Notes: generated from the letters alone by a model not told the origin. A DNA stretch of 64,000 nucleotides from Alphaproteobacteria bacterium (GCA_018820275.1 JAHJOO010000066.1:186001-250000), one strand, 5' to 3'. Counted from the first letter of the stretch, positions 1-9,663 are shown. Numbers and translations: made by a program.

Positions 1-585
1 CTGCGCGGCAAGATCCTGAACGTGGCCTCGGCCACCGCGGACAAGCTGCGCGCCAACGCCGAACTGTCGGACCTGACCCTGGCCCTGGGCGTCCACCCCG
101 GCGCGCGCTTCAGCATCGACGACCTGCGCTATGAGCGCGTGGTCATCATGACCGACGCCGACGTCGACGGCGCCCACATCGCCGCCCTGCTGATCACCTA
201 TTTCCACCGCGTCATGCCGGACGTGATCCGGCAGGGGCGGCTGTTCATGGCCCTGCCCCCGCTCTACCGCATCCAGGCCGGGGCCCTGTCTGAGTACGCC
301 CGCGACGACGCCCACCGCGACGAGCTGCTGGCGACCACGTTCAAGGGCAAGAAGGTCGAGATCGGCCGCTTCAAGGGCCTCGGCGAGATGATGGCGTCCC
401 AGCTCAAGGACACCACCATGAACCCGAAGACCCGCACCCTCGCGCGGGTGACGGTGCCGGACGACGTCACCGACCTCGCCGACGTCGAGGATCTGGTCGA
501 GCGCCTGATGGGCAAGAAGGCCGACGCCCGCTTCCGCTTCATCCAGGACAACGCCCGCTTCGTGAAGGAAGACCTGGACGTCTGA
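1..585 (+). CDS. parE: DNA topoisomerase IV subunit B, C-terminal part
   Basis: The frame is open from the first base, so only the last 195 codons are present. ParE is the ATPase subunit of topoisomerase IV and works with ParC to decatenate daughter chromosomes. The visible part is the TOPRIM region with its acidic motif DADVDGAHI, the GRFKGLGEM motif, and a tail ending GKKADARFRFIQ. That short tail is typical of ParE and GyrB ends; I favour ParE because no long GyrB-type insertion is present in the visible part, but the start is outside the window. No gene follows closely downstream. Confidence 0.85.
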   Translation: MRGKILNVASATADKLRANAELSDLTLALGVHPGARFSIDDLRYERVVIMTDADVDGAHIAALLITYFHRVMPDVIRQGRLFMALPPLYRIQAGALSEYARDDAHRDELLATTFKGKKVEIGRFKGLGEMMASQLKDTTMNPKTRTLARVTVPDDVTDLADVEDLVERLMGKKADARFRFIQDNARFVKEDLDV

Positions 586-626
586 CGCGCCCGGCCGGGG
601 CACCGGGCGCGCGAGGGTGCCCCCCC

Positions 627-810
627 CGTCCTTCTCCCCTTGTGGGTGGAGGCGAGGCGCATCGCGCCGATCCGACGGGTGGCAGGCGAAGCCTGACGGA
701 TGCGGGGTCTCTCCGGCCCCTGTCGTTGCAAACGATGAGGCCATCGCCTGGGCAACCCCTCATCCGACCTCGCTCCGCGACGCCACCTTCTCCCGCAAGG
801 CGAGAAGGAT
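627..810. repeat. Palindrome-ended intergenic repeat-like element
   Basis: This stretch after parE starts with a CTTCTCCCC-type sequence and ends with a perfect 7-bp hairpin (CCTTCTC and GAGAAGG arms at 786-808). The interior includes CCTCATCCGACCTCGCT. Blocks of this style are common interspersed intergenic elements in alphaproteobacterial genomes. Only one copy was noticed in the window, so its repeat nature is inferred from resemblance. Confidence 0.45.
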
Positions 811-1423
811 GCCGTCGACCGACCCGTCTCCATTGTGGCGATCCGCGCCGGAAACCTGCGCGCAATCAGCGGCCTGAGTAAAACTCCGGCCTTTCCTTCG
901 CCGTCAGTCCCCCCGCGTGCCAACCTCCTCCCCGGTTCCGTCGCAGGGAAGGGCGCAAGGCCTTGCGAGCTTGTCGCGGCGGGAGCGGTTCGAGCGGGGG
1001 TTGGTGTCGGGGGCTCATATGTCCCCGACCGGCCGGCGTCGGCGTGAACCTGCAAGGTCGTGGCCATCGGAGGTGGGCGGCGGCGCGGGGGCCTGCGTGC
1101 TTCGGCACGAAGGATCAGGCTGGCGATCATGGCGGTTCACGGGAAGGACCGCGTCCGGGGCCGGGGCTCGCAAGTCTCCCGCCCGCCCGCCGAAGGCGCG
1201 TCCGTTAGTCGCCAAGCAGCGGCCCTGTGCGGTGGATACGTCCACCTCGGACAGCTTTCGATCAGACGGACCGCGCGGAGCGCTCAACCTTCGTCGAAAC
1301 GGTAACTCACACTCAGCATCCGGGCGAAGGCCCGGCGCTCCGCCCGCCCTTTCCAACTCCGCGTGAAAACGCGGGGCGACACACCAATTCTTCCGTCCGT
1401 GAGGGCAGCATCACCGAGGTCAC
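811..1423. other. Long intergenic stretch without a convincing gene
   Basis: About 600 bases have no open frame with convincing codon use or protein similarity. A 7-bp inverted repeat (GTCGGGG and CCCCGAC arms, about 1011-1034) could form a hairpin but has no T-run. I compared the stretch by eye with tmRNA, SRP RNA and RNase P RNA signatures and saw no match. It may hold the promoter of the small gene at 1424. Confidence 0.5.
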
Positions 1424-1615
1424 ATGTCCCGTCCAAAACACCCCCGCCGCCCGCGTCCCGAACCCGATGACCCGGTTGCGCTCGCCAAGGCAGGGGCCGA
1501 GCTCGAGGCCCGGCTCGACCAGCTGCGCGCCACCATCGAGGAGAAGCGGCGCGAGGGCTGGAACTTCACCCCGAGAGCGCCCGCGGCCGGGGCCTTGCCG
1601 CCGGAGGCATGCTAG
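1424..1615 (+). CDS. Small basic hypothetical protein (63 aa)
   Basis: This is a short charged protein without signal peptide or membrane segment. Residues 1-15 are rich in Pro and Arg, and residues 18-42 (AKAGAELEARLDQLRATIEEK) look like an amphipathic helix or short coiled coil. It ends 9 bases before the sulfurtransferase start, so the two may be co-transcribed. I do not recognise the family. Support is the GAGG-like ribosome site before the ATG and the tight spacing to the next gene. It could be a chance frame in GC-rich DNA. Confidence 0.5.
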   Translation: MSRPKHPRRPRPEPDDPVALAKAGAELEARLDQLRATIEEKRREGWNFTPRAPAAGALPPEAC

Positions 1616-1624
1616 GTTCGCGCC

Positions 1625-2452
1625 ATGTCCGGGCCTCTCATCTCCACCGCCGAGCTCGCCGATCGTCTGTTCGACCCGGCGCTGCGGCTGCTCGACGCCA
1701 GCTGGCATCTGGGCGGCCGCGACGCCCGGGCGGAGTTCCTTGAAGCCCGCATCCCCGGCGCCCGCTTCCATGATCTCGAGGCCGCCTCTGACCCCGCCTC
1801 GCCCTTGCCCCATATGCTGCCGACCCCCGCCGCGTTCGCGCGCCACGCCGGCGCGCTGGGCCTGAGCGCCGACACGCCCCTCGTCGTCTACGACGCCGCG
1901 GGCCTGTTCTCGGCGGCGCGCGTGCGCTGGATGCTGCGGGTCATGGGGGCCCGCGACGTGCGGCTGCTGGACGGCGGCCTGCCGAAATGGCGCGCCGAGG
2001 GCCGACCGCTCGAGTCCGGTCCCGCGGCGCCGCCCGCGCCCGCGACCTTCGTCCCGCGGTTCGACGCCGGCGCGGTCGTCGGCGTTCCGGAGGTCCGGGA
2101 GGCCCTCGCCGGCGCGGCCCAGGTCGTCGACGCACGCGGCCCGGCCCGCTTTCACGGACGGGGGGCCGAGCGCCCCGGCGTTCGCCCCGGCCACATGCCC
2201 GGCGCCCGGAACCTGCCCTACGCCGACCTGCTGCACCCCGACGGCACGGTGAAGACGGGCGTGGATCTGGAACGCGCCTTCCGCGCGGCGGGCGTCGACC
2301 TCGACCGCCCGGTGATCACGACCTGTGGATCGGGCGTCACCGCCGCCATCGTGTCGCTGGGACTGGAACTGCTCGGCCGGCCGTCGCGGCTCTACGACGG
2401 CAGCTGGTCGGAATGGGGCGCCCGCCCCGACCTGCCGGTCGAGGCGGACTGA
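1625..2452 (+). CDS. sseA: 3-mercaptopyruvate (or thiosulfate) sulfurtransferase
   Basis: A two-domain rhodanese of 275 aa, the usual family length. It moves a sulfane sulfur from 3-mercaptopyruvate (or thiosulfate) to a thiol acceptor or cyanide through a persulfide on its active-site cysteine. The N-terminal rhodanese domain (about residues 5-125) is the inactive copy. The C-terminal domain carries CGSGVTA near residue 233, the loop sequence typical of mercaptopyruvate sulfurtransferases. The [10 protein letters not shown] segment precedes it. It converges with the symporter gene on the other strand, with only 4 bases between the stops. Confidence 0.9.
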   Translation: MSGPLISTAELADRLFDPALRLLDASWHLGGRDARAEFLEARIPGARFHDLEAASDPASPLPHMLPTPAAFARHAGALGLSADTPLVVYDAAGLFSAARVRWMLRVMGARDVRLLDGGLPKWRAEGRPLESGPAAPPAPATFVPRFDAGAVVGVPEVREALAGAAQVVDARGPARFHGRGAERPGVRPGHMPGARNLPYADLLHPDGTVKTGVDLERAFRAAGVDLDRPVITTCGSGVTAAIVSLGLELLGRPSRLYDGSWSEWGARPDLPVEAD

Positions 2453-2456
2453 CGGG

Positions 2457-3767
2457 TCAGGCCGGCGGCGCGACCGGGGCCGGCTCGTCCAGCGGGACCA
2501 CGGCGTCGGTCTCGCCGCGCGAGACCACGGTGGCGGCGACCAGGTCTCCGGTCACGTTCAGCGTGGTGCGGCACATGTCGAGGAAGCGGTCGACGCCCAG
2601 GATCAGGCCGATCCCTTCCGGCGGCACGCCCACCATGACCAGGATCAGGGCGACCACCGGCAGCGAGCCGGCCGGCACGCCCGCCGTGCCGATGCCGCCC
2701 AGGATGCAGACCAGCATGACCACGAGCTGCTGCTGCAGGTTCAGGTCGACGCCGAAGAACTGGGCGAGGAACAGCACGGTGACGCCCTCGAACAGGGCCG
2801 TGCCGTTCTGGTTGGCCGTGGCCCCGACCGTCAGCACAAAGCGCGAGATGCGCTTCGGCAGCTTCAGCTTCTCCTCGGCCGCCTTCAGGGCGATCGGCAG
2901 GGTGGCGTTGGACGAGGCGGTGGAGAAGGCCACCACGAACGGCTCCTTGACCCCGTTGGCGAACTTCAGCGGGTTCATGCCGCCGAAGAACAGGACCAGC
3001 AGCGGATAGACGACGAACATGTGGATCGCCATCGCCCCCACGGCCACGCCGGCATACGCCCCCAGCCGGACCAGCAGCTCCCAGCCGAACAGGGCCGACA
3101 GGTTGAACATCAGCGCGGCGATGGCGATGGGGGCCAGTTTGATGACGAGGTTGATGAGCTTCATCATCACCTCGAACAGGCCCTGCAGCGTCTCCTGCAG
3201 CCGGTCCGTGGCCGGCGACTTGGCCATGACCATGCCGATGCCGAAGATCAGGGCGAAGACCATGACCGGCAGGATCTGGTTGTCCGCCGCCGCGGTGAAG
3301 ACGTTGGACGGGATCATGTCGAGGAAGAACTGGCCCGCCTCGATGCTCGTCGGCGCATTGCCGACGATGCCGGCGGCACCCTCCGCGCCCTCGGCCAGCA
3401 GCTGCTGCGCCAGCGCCGGATCGACGCCGTCGCCGGGACGGAAATAGTTGACCATGACAAGGCCGATGCCGACGGCGATGGCCGACACCATGATGGTGAA
3501 CAGCAGGGTCTTGAACCCGACGCGGCCCAGCGACTTCAGGTCGCCCATCTCGGCCACGCCCACGGCCAGGGCGGCGAACAGCAGCGGCAGGACCAGCATG
3601 AACAGCAGGCGCAGGAAGATCTGGCCGACGGCCTGGACGATCTCCATGACCCAGGGGATCACGACCAAATCGTTCTGGTTGACGTACAGCCCGCCCGCCA
3701 GGCCGAGCACGAAGCCCAGCAGCATCCAGACATAGAGCGGAATTCCGCCGCGCTTCACCGTGTCCAT
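2457..3767 (-). CDS. Dicarboxylate/amino acid:cation symporter (DAACS family)
   Basis: A 436-aa inner-membrane transporter of the SLC1/GltP-DctA family, which takes up glutamate, aspartate or C4-dicarboxylates with Na+ or H+. About eight hydrophobic helices plus re-entrant loops are visible. Family marks are the serine-rich loop STASSNATLP and ATANQNGTAL, the position of the usual NMDGT motif. The NQNGT variant makes the substrate uncertain. The ATG has an AGGGGGA ribosome site. It lies 30 bases downstream of an amino-acid-binding protein gene on the same strand, which suggests both serve amino-acid uptake. Confidence 0.85.
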   Translation of the reverse strand: MDTVKRGGIPLYVWMLLGFVLGLAGGLYVNQNDLVVIPWVMEIVQAVGQIFLRLLFMLVLPLLFAALAVGVAEMGDLKSLGRVGFKTLLFTIMVSAIAVGIGLVMVNYFRPGDGVDPALAQQLLAEGAEGAAGIVGNAPTSIEAGQFFLDMIPSNVFTAAADNQILPVMVFALIFGIGMVMAKSPATDRLQETLQGLFEVMMKLINLVIKLAPIAIAALMFNLSALFGWELLVRLGAYAGVAVGAMAIHMFVVYPLLVLFFGGMNPLKFANGVKEPFVVAFSTASSNATLPIALKAAEEKLKLPKRISRFVLTVGATANQNGTALFEGVTVLFLAQFFGVDLNLQQQLVVMLVCILGGIGTAGVPAGSLPVVALILVMVGVPPEGIGLILGVDRFLDMCRTTLNVTGDLVAATVVSRGETDAVVPLDEPAPVAPPA

Positions 3768-3797
3768 GCGTCCCCCTGTCGGCCCTGTCGCCGAGGC

Positions 3798-4895
3798 CTA
3801 TCGAATCGGAAGGGCGTACATCAGCCCGCCCGGCTCAGCGTTCCATTGTGCGTTGAGACCCCGGGCGAGGTCGAGGGGCGAATCCGCGCCCACGTTGCGC
3901 TCGAAGATCTCGCCGTAGTGGCCGACCGCCGCCAGCGCGTCGCGGGCCCAGGTCCGGTCGAGGCCCAGCATCGGGCCGAACTCGCCGTCCAGCCCCAGCA
4001 GGCGGCGCGTGCGCGGATCGCGCGGATCGTCGTCGCCGCGCGCGATCGCCTGGGTCACCCCCAGTTCCTCGCCGAGGATCAGGGCATTCAGGGTCCAGCG
4101 GACGATCGCCGTCCAGCCCTCGTCGCCGCGCCGGGTGACGGGCCCCAGGGGCTCCTTGGAAATGACGTCGGGCAGGATGGCGTGCTGCTCGGGATTGGCC
4201 AGGGTGGTCCGCGCCGCGGCAAGGGCCGAGACATCGGCCGTGAAGACGTCGCAGTCCTCCCGCGCATAGGCCTGCCGCGCCTCCTCCTCCCCGGCCAGCA
4301 CGACCGGCTCGTACTCCAGCCCGCGCACCCGGAACCAGTCGCCGAGGTTCAGCTGCGAGGTCGAGGCCCCCTGCACGCAGACCCGCGCGCCGTTCAGCTC
4401 CGTCGCGCTCGTCAGATTCAGCGCCCGGCGCACCAGGAAGCCCTGGCCGTCGTAATAATTGACCCCGGCGAAGGCGACGCCCTCGCTGACGTCCCGGGTC
4501 ATGGTCCAGCTGGTATTGCGCCACAGCACGTCCACACGACCGTCCTGCACCGCCGCCAGACGGTCCCGGTTGTCGAGCGGCACGAACCGCACGGCGTCCG
4601 GGTCTCCCAGCACGGCGGCGGCCAGGGCCCGGCAGAAGTCGACGTCGAAGCCGCGCCACTGCCCCCGGTTGTCGGTATAGGCGAAGCCGACCAGCCCCTC
4701 GTGAACGCCGCAGTTCAGGCGCCCCCGCCGCTTGATCGCCTGCAGCGTCGCGCTCTCCTGGGCGACCACCCGACCGCCGGTCGACGGGGCGGTGACGCCG
4801 TCGCGCGGGGTCGTCTCGGGATCCGGCGCGCGTTCGCCGCACGCGGACGCCGTCATGACGAGGGGCAACAGGACTGTGAGCAGGCGGCGGGACAT
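3798..4895 (-). CDS. Amino acid ABC-type substrate-binding lipoprotein (AapJ-like)
   Basis: A periplasmic binding protein of the general L-amino-acid (AapJ) type, 365 aa from the chosen start. I chose the internal ATG because it gives a lipoprotein signal (MSRRLLTVLLPLVMTASAC); a longer frame opens at 4928. The mature part shows RGRLNCGVHEGLVGF, GFDVDFCRALAAAVLG and WTMTRDVSEGVAFA, all typical of the family. No ABC permease or ATPase gene is nearby, so its partner is either elsewhere or it works with the downstream symporter; that second option is speculation. Confidence 0.85.
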   Translation of the reverse strand: MSRRLLTVLLPLVMTASACGERAPDPETTPRDGVTAPSTGGRVVAQESATLQAIKRRGRLNCGVHEGLVGFAYTDNRGQWRGFDVDFCRALAAAVLGDPDAVRFVPLDNRDRLAAVQDGRVDVLWRNTSWTMTRDVSEGVAFAGVNYYDGQGFLVRRALNLTSATELNGARVCVQGASTSQLNLGDWFRVRGLEYEPVVLAGEEEARQAYAREDCDVFTADVSALAAARTTLANPEQHAILPDVISKEPLGPVTRRGDEGWTAIVRWTLNALILGEELGVTQAIARGDDDPRDPRTRRLLGLDGEFGPMLGLDRTWARDALAAVGHYGEIFERNVGADSPLDLARGLNAQWNAEPGGLMYALPIR

Positions 4896-4939
4896 CGCGG
4901 TCGCGACCATAGACCGCCTCCGCCTCACCGCAACCCGCC

Positions 4940-5016
4940 TGGCGCGCCCGGCAGGACTCGAACCTGCAACCGTCCGCTTAGAAGGCGGATGCTCTATCCG
5001 GTTGAGCTACGGGCGC
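4940..5016 (-). tRNA. tRNA-Arg (anticodon TCT)
   Basis: The reverse strand folds into a full cloverleaf with 7-bp acceptor stem GCGCCCG/CGGGCGC, a TTCGAGT T-loop and anticodon loop CTTCTAA, so the anticodon is TCT (reads AGA/AGG). The CCA end is encoded. It lies just upstream of the start of the binding-protein gene. Confidence 0.95.
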
Positions 5017-5081
5017 CGGGTCCGGCGATACGCGCCCCCGTCGCGCGGCTCAAGCCGCGGACGGCGCGCGCACGGCAGGGC

Positions 5082-5387
5082 TCAGTGCGTCCAGGGCTGT
5101 TTGCGCCCGGTGGCGAAATTGTCGGCATAGGCCTTCAGGATGGGGGCCGGTTCGTGCGGCTCCTGCACCCGGAACGGGATGCCGTGGCGCTGGGCGTATT
5201 CGACGGCCTCGTCTCGGCTGTCGAAGGTCAGCCGCACCTGGCCGTTCATGTCGGTCGAGCCGGTCCAGCCCATCAGGGGATCGAGGAATCGCGCCGTCGC
5301 GGGCTCGAACTCCAGCCGCCAGTCCCGCGTCTTGGCCTTGCCCGACTGCATGGCGGTGCGGGCGGGACGATAGATGCGCGCGAACAT
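5082..5387 (-). CDS. Complex I accessory subunit, NDUFS4-like (ETC complex I subunit)
   Basis: A 101-aa protein of the NDUFS4 family, a supernumerary subunit of respiratory NADH:quinone oxidoreductase found in alphaproteobacteria and mitochondria. It starts MFARIYRPARTAMQSG and holds the conserved DWRLEFEP, DPLMGWTGSTD and FDSRDEAVEYA segments. The product is expected to sit on the cytoplasmic matrix arm of complex I. It is flanked by two tRNA genes and is not near an nuo operon, as is usual for this gene. Confidence 0.9.
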   Translation of the reverse strand: MFARIYRPARTAMQSGKAKTRDWRLEFEPATARFLDPLMGWTGSTDMNGQVRLTFDSRDEAVEYAQRHGIPFRVQEPHEPAPILKAYADNFATGRKQPWTH

Positions 5388-5411
5388 GACGGTCTCCGAT
5401 TGCCAGTCCCT

Positions 5412-5488
<77 letters not shown>

Positions 5489-5546
5489 ACGGAAGGGACG
5501 GCCTTCTGCCACGGCCGGACGAATCGGGCAACGCGCGGTCTGAGGC

Positions 5547-6020
5547 TCAGCTGCCGAAGAAGGGATGCCGGATCTGGTCGCCCGGCTGGGCACCGATCTC
5601 GTCCATGCGCCCGGCCCGGGTCTCCAGCACGCCCTTGGCCGGGCCATTCGAGGGATAGGTGCTCTCGGAATAGGGCGTCGTGTGCCGGGCGATCGAGACG
5701 ATGCGGCCGTCGGCGCCGATGTAGACGATGTCCAGCGGGCTGGGGGTGTTGCGCATCCAGAAGCCGCGCTCGGCCGCTTCCGGAAACTGGAACAGCATGC
5801 CTCGGTCGTCGGCCAGCGGCTGACGGAACATCAGGCCGCGCTGGCGCTCCTCGTCGTCGTCGGCGATCTCGACCCAGAAGGCGTGCTCGCCCGTCGCGGT
5901 GACGACCGTCAGCTGCTCCAGCGGATTGCCGTCCTGGTCCTTCGGCGCCGCGGCGTCGCCCGCGCACGCCCCCAGCGCCGTCGCCAGGCCCGCAGCCAGA
6001 ACCCATCTTCGGTCGATCAT
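5547..6020 (-). CDS. DUF192 family lipoprotein
   Basis: A 157-aa exported protein with one DUF192 domain; the function of the family is not established. The chosen ATG gives a lipoprotein signal with lipobox LGAC; a longer frame starts at 6035. Conserved DUF192 segments are ERQRGLMFRQPL, GMLFQFPE, FWMRNTPSPLDIVYI and GVLETRAG. In many alphaproteobacteria a DUF192 gene sits next to a cold-shock gene, as here: the double cold-shock gene lies 30 bases upstream on the same strand, so they probably form one transcript. Confidence 0.85.
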   Translation of the reverse strand: MIDRRWVLAAGLATALGACAGDAAAPKDQDGNPLEQLTVVTATGEHAFWVEIADDDEERQRGLMFRQPLADDRGMLFQFPEAAERGFWMRNTPSPLDIVYIGADGRIVSIARHTTPYSESTYPSNGPAKGVLETRAGRMDEIGAQPGDQIRHPFFGS

Positions 6021-6050
6021 GCTCGCCTCGCACACTGCGGGGCGACGCGT

Positions 6051-6596
6051 TCAGCCGCCCGGCTTGATTTCCGCCACCACCAGCCCCTTGGGGCCGTCGG
6101 CGAACCGGACGGATACCGCCTCACCCGGCACGAGGTCGTCAAGTCCGCATCGGCGCAGGGTCTCGACGTGGACGAAGATGTCGCCGGCCGCGCCGTCCCG
6201 GACGACGAAGCCGTAGCCCTTGGTGCGGTTGAACCATTTGACCACGGCGCGCTCCATCGGACCGTCGGCGTCGAGGTCCAGCTGCATCGACTGTCTCAGG
6301 CCTTCATAGCCGGTCCGACGCGGCGCCTCGGCGGGCGGGGCATCAAGACTCAGGACCTCGACCACCTGCCAGCCCTTGGACCGGCGCACGCAGTCGCAGC
6401 TGATCGCGGCGCCTTCAGCCGCCGCCTCGATGCCGTTCTGCCTGAGGCTGGACACGTGCAGCAGCACGTCCCGCAAATCAGTCTGGGACGGATCGTCCGG
6501 GACGATGAACCCGTATCCCTTTCCGGGATCGAACCACTTGATCTTTCCGGCGATGCGCACCGTGGCCGACGCGCCCGCCTCCTCCAAATCCGACAC
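6051..6596 (-). CDS. Cold-shock protein with two CSD domains
   Basis: A 181-aa protein with two nucleic-acid-binding cold-shock domains. The first (about residues 14-82) has [16 protein letters not shown] and the second (about 115-178) [16 protein letters not shown] with DIFVHVETL. The RNP1 motif KGYGF(I/V) is intact in both. The RNP2 region is LLHVS in the first and IFVHV in the second. Double-CSD proteins are typical of Caulobacterales and Rhizobiales and act as RNA chaperones. A DUF192 gene follows. Confidence 0.9.
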   Translation of the reverse strand: MSDLEEAGASATVRIAGKIKWFDPGKGYGFIVPDDPSQTDLRDVLLHVSSLRQNGIEAAAEGAAISCDCVRRSKGWQVVEVLSLDAPPAEAPRRTGYEGLRQSMQLDLDADGPMERAVVKWFNRTKGYGFVVRDGAAGDIFVHVETLRRCGLDDLVPGEAVSVRFADGPKGLVVAEIKPGG

Positions 6597-6774
6597 AGCC
6601 TTGAGCCCCCCCTCCGCGACACGCGGGGCGCCTCATTTATCACCGTTCCGTGAAGGGCTGGAAAGCGAAAAAACGCCGCTTTCCGGGGCGCGGCGCGGGT
6701 GACCCGACGTCAACCGAAGCGCGCGCGGCGGTCGGTCCGGGGGCCTCCGAGGTCATGTCGGGAGAGGCCCCGCG

Positions 6775-6849
6775 TGGCAGTCCCTAGGGGAATCGAACCC
6801 CTCTTTTCAGGTTGAAAACCTGACGTCCTAACCGATAGACGAAGGGACC
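6775..6849 (-). tRNA. tRNA-Glu (anticodon TTC)
   Basis: Reverse-strand cloverleaf with acceptor GGTCCCT/AGGGACT (first pair G-U), T-loop TTCGATT and anticodon loop TTTTCAA giving TTC. CCA is encoded. It lies 52 bases downstream of the recJ stop, on the same strand. Confidence 0.93.
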
Positions 6850-6901
6850 GCTGCGCGGGGAGCCGGCGATATAGCCGCCGATTCCCAAGGGTGCAAGCCC
6901 C

Positions 6902-8710
6902 TCAAACGGCTCTCGGATCGGCGACGTCCTCGATCTCGAACTGCACCCCGCGGCGGCCGTTCCAGTCGTCCGCCTTCAGGCGGCCGGCCACGATCAGTCC
7001 GCCCTGTCCCGCCAGCAGGGCCCGGCCGTGCGGCAGGTCGGCGCAGCGCCAGGCCACGGCCCGCACCGAGGCGCCGTCCGGGCCGGCCAGCCGGCACCGC
7101 GCGTGCCCCTGGCCCATGGGGGCCGCGTCCCGCGCGACCACCGCCTCCATGGCGAAGACCGGTTCGGGATTTCCCGGACCGTGCGGGGTCAGTCGCTGAA
7201 AGCCGTCGAACAGCGCCCGGTCGACGGCGCGCGGCTCCACCAGGGCGTCGATCTCGAGGGCGTCGAGCGCCACGGCGTCCGCGCGGCTGCCCCGGAGCGC
7301 TTCGTCGAGGAAGGCCGACAGCTCCGGGATCCGGTCCGCCGCCACGGTCAGCCCCGCGGCCATGGGATGACCTCCGCCCGCCATCAGCACGCCCGCCTCC
7401 CACGCCGCCTGGACGGCGCGGCCCAGGTCCATGCCGGGCTGGGACCGGCCGGACCCCTTGCCGACGCCGTTCACCGCGTCGAGCCCGATCACGACCACCG
7501 GCTTGCGCCAGCGCTCGCGCAGCCGCCCGGCGACGATGCCGATCACGCCCGGGTGCCACTCCTCGCCGGCCACCACCACCACCGACGACCCGTCGGCGTG
7601 GGCCCCGGTCGCCTCGACGCGTCGCACGGCCGCCTCGGTCACCTGTCGTTCGACCTCCCGGCGCTCCAGGTTCAGCGCGTGCAGCTGGGCCGCCAGGTCC
7701 CGGGCTTCCGCGGCATCGTCGGTGGAAAGCAGGCGCGCGCCGAGGTCCGCGCGGCCGATGCGACCGCCCGCATTGATGCGTGGGCCGAGAATAAAGCCGG
7801 CGTGGGTCGACCCGGCCGGGCCGGGCTCCACGCCCGCGGCCTCCAGCAACGCCTTCAGTCCGGGGTTCGCCCAGGCCGACATCCTGCGCAGGCCCTGGGC
7901 GGCCAGCGCGCGGTTGAAGCCGGTCAGGCTGGTGACGTCGCAGATGGCCCCGAGCGCGGCGAGGTCCAGCCACTGGCGCAGGTCCGGCTCGGACCGGGTC
8001 GCGAACATGCCGCGTCGCCGCGCCTCGCGATTCAGCGCGGCCAGCAGGACGAACACCACGCCGGCCGCCGCGAGGTTGCCCTGGCCGGAGCCGCAGCCGG
8101 GCCGGTTCGGATTGACCACGGCCAGCGCGGGCGGCGTCGCCCGCATGAGGTGATGATCCACCACCACGACCTGGAGGCCGATCGCGGCCGCATGCTCCAG
8201 CGCGGTCACGGCCGCCGCGCCGCAGTCGACCGTCACCACCAGATCCGCGCCCTGGGCCTTGAGCGCGTCGAACGCGCGCGGACTGGGCCCGTAACCTTCG
8301 GTCAGGCGGTCGGGAACATAGATCGGCAGGTCCGCGCCCATGGCCCGGAACCAGCGCACCAGCAGCGCCGCGCTGGAGGCGCCGTCGACGTCGTAGTCGG
8401 CGAAGACGTGCACCGACGCGCCGCCCGCCACCGCGTCCACGATTGCGGCCGCCGCCGCGTCCATGTCGAGGAAGCTCGAGGGGTCGGGGAACCAGTCCCT
8501 CAGGGTCGGCTCGAGGAAGGCGGCGACGCCCCCGGCGTCCTGGCCCCGGGCGGCGAGGGCCCGGGCCAGCGGTTCGACGAGGCCGTGGCCCTGCATCAGG
8601 CCGCGCACCACGTCGGAATCGGCGGCACGCTGCCGCCACGCGCGGCCGGACAGGGACCGCTCGACCCCGAGGAAGGCGGTCAGGGCGCCGTCCGGAGCCC
8701 CGTCGGCCAT
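6902..8710 (-). CDS. recJ: Single-stranded-DNA-specific exonuclease RecJ
   Basis: A 602-aa 5'-3' single-strand exonuclease for recombination and mismatch repair, of normal family length. DHH-family motifs are clear: FADYDVDGASSAAL, VTVDCG and VVDHH, followed by GRINAGGRI-type and DHHA1 motifs (VAGEEWHPGVIGIVAGRL, GGGHPMAAG). The chosen ATG overlaps the glpX stop codon by one base (TGATG), indicating translational coupling. A longer upstream frame is only overlap with glpX. Confidence 0.95.
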   Translation of the reverse strand: MADGAPDGALTAFLGVERSLSGRAWRQRAADSDVVRGLMQGHGLVEPLARALAARGQDAGGVAAFLEPTLRDWFPDPSSFLDMDAAAAAIVDAVAGGASVHVFADYDVDGASSAALLVRWFRAMGADLPIYVPDRLTEGYGPSPRAFDALKAQGADLVVTVDCGAAAVTALEHAAAIGLQVVVVDHHLMRATPPALAVVNPNRPGCGSGQGNLAAAGVVFVLLAALNREARRRGMFATRSEPDLRQWLDLAALGAICDVTSLTGFNRALAAQGLRRMSAWANPGLKALLEAAGVEPGPAGSTHAGFILGPRINAGGRIGRADLGARLLSTDDAAEARDLAAQLHALNLERREVERQVTEAAVRRVEATGAHADGSSVVVVAGEEWHPGVIGIVAGRLRERWRKPVVVIGLDAVNGVGKGSGRSQPGMDLGRAVQAAWEAGVLMAGGGHPMAAGLTVAADRIPELSAFLDEALRGSRADAVALDALEIDALVEPRAVDRALFDGFQRLTPHGPGNPEPVFAMEAVVARDAAPMGQGHARCRLAGPDGASVRAVAWRCADLPHGRALLAGQGGLIVAGRLKADDWNGRRGVQFEIEDVADPRAV

Positions 8711-9663
8711 CAGAGACGCCGCGTGGTGCGGATTCGTCGCACGGATCCGTCGGACGAATCCATGACCAGCGTGTGGGTCGAGACGAAGCCCCGGCCCATC
8801 TCCACCCCGTCCAGCAGGGCGCCCTTGGTCACGCCGGTGGCGGCGAAGACGGCGTCCTTCGACACCAGCTCGTGCAGATCGTATTTGCGGTCGAAGACGG
8901 TGACGCCGGTGCGGGCGGCGCGCGCGCGCTCCTCGTCGTTGCGGAAGATCAGACGGCCCTGGAAATGTCCGCCGACGCACTTCAGCGCCGCGGCGGCCAG
9001 CACGCCTTCCGGCGCGCCGCCCGAACCGAGATACATGTCGATGCCCGTCTCCGGCTGGGTCGTGTGGATCACCCCCGCCACGTCGCCGTCGGTGATCAGC
9101 ACCACCCGGGCACCGACTTCACGCAGCGCCGCGATCAGGCCGGCGTGTCGGGGCCGGTCCATGACGCAGACGGTGATCTGGTCCGGCGAGACGCCCTTGG
9201 CTCCGGCCAGGGCGCGCACGTTGTCCTGCGCCAAATTGTCGAGGTCCACCAGGCCGGCGGGGTAGCCGGGGCCGATGGCGATCTTGTCCATGTAGGTGTC
9301 CGGCGCGTGCAGCATGCCGCCGCCGGGCGACATGGCCAGAACGGTCAGGGCGTTGGCCATGGCCTTGGCCGTCAGCGTCGTGCCTTCGAGTGGATCCAGC
9401 GCGATATCGACCGCGGGGCCCCTGCCCGTCCCGACCTTCTCACCAATGTAGAGCATGGGTGCCTCGTCGCGCTCGCCCTCGCCGATCACGATCTTGCCGT
9501 CGATGTCGAGCGTGTTCAGGGCGGTGCGCATGGCGTCGACGGCCAGCTGATCCGCGTGCTTCTCGTCGCCCCGGCCGATCTGGCCATAGCTGGCGATGGC
9601 CGCCAGCTCGGTGACGCGCGCGGCGTCGGCGGCGAGGTTGAAGGCATGGGCCGCGTCGGCCAT
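8710..9663 (-). CDS. glpX: Class II fructose-1,6-bisphosphatase
   Basis: A 317-aa GlpX-type enzyme that hydrolyses fructose-1,6-bisphosphate in gluconeogenesis. Family motifs are GRGDEKHADQLAVDAM, GEGERDEAPMLYIGE and the metal site DPLEGTTLTA, then YLGSGGAPEG. Its stop codon overlaps the recJ start, so the two are co-transcribed. The ATG is preceded by AAAGGAGAATC, a good ribosome site. Confidence 0.95.
   Translation of the reverse strand: MADAAHAFNLAADAARVTELAAIASYGQIGRGDEKHADQLAVDAMRTALNTLDIDGKIVIGEGERDEAPMLYIGEKVGTGRGPAVDIALDPLEGTTLTAKAMANALTVLAMSPGGGMLHAPDTYMDKIAIGPGYPAGLVDLDNLAQDNVRALAGAKGVSPDQITVCVMDRPRHAGLIAALREVGARVVLITDGDVAGVIHTTQPETGIDMYLGSGGAPEGVLAAAALKCVGGHFQGRLIFRNDEERARAARTGVTVFDRKYDLHELVSKDAVFAATGVTKGALLDGVEMGRGFVSTHTLVMDSSDGSVRRIRTTRRL

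Noticed and set aside
811-1423. A structural RNA (tmRNA, SRP or RNase P) in the gap after parE
   Set aside because: None of the conserved sequence signatures of these RNAs was visible; only one weak hairpin.
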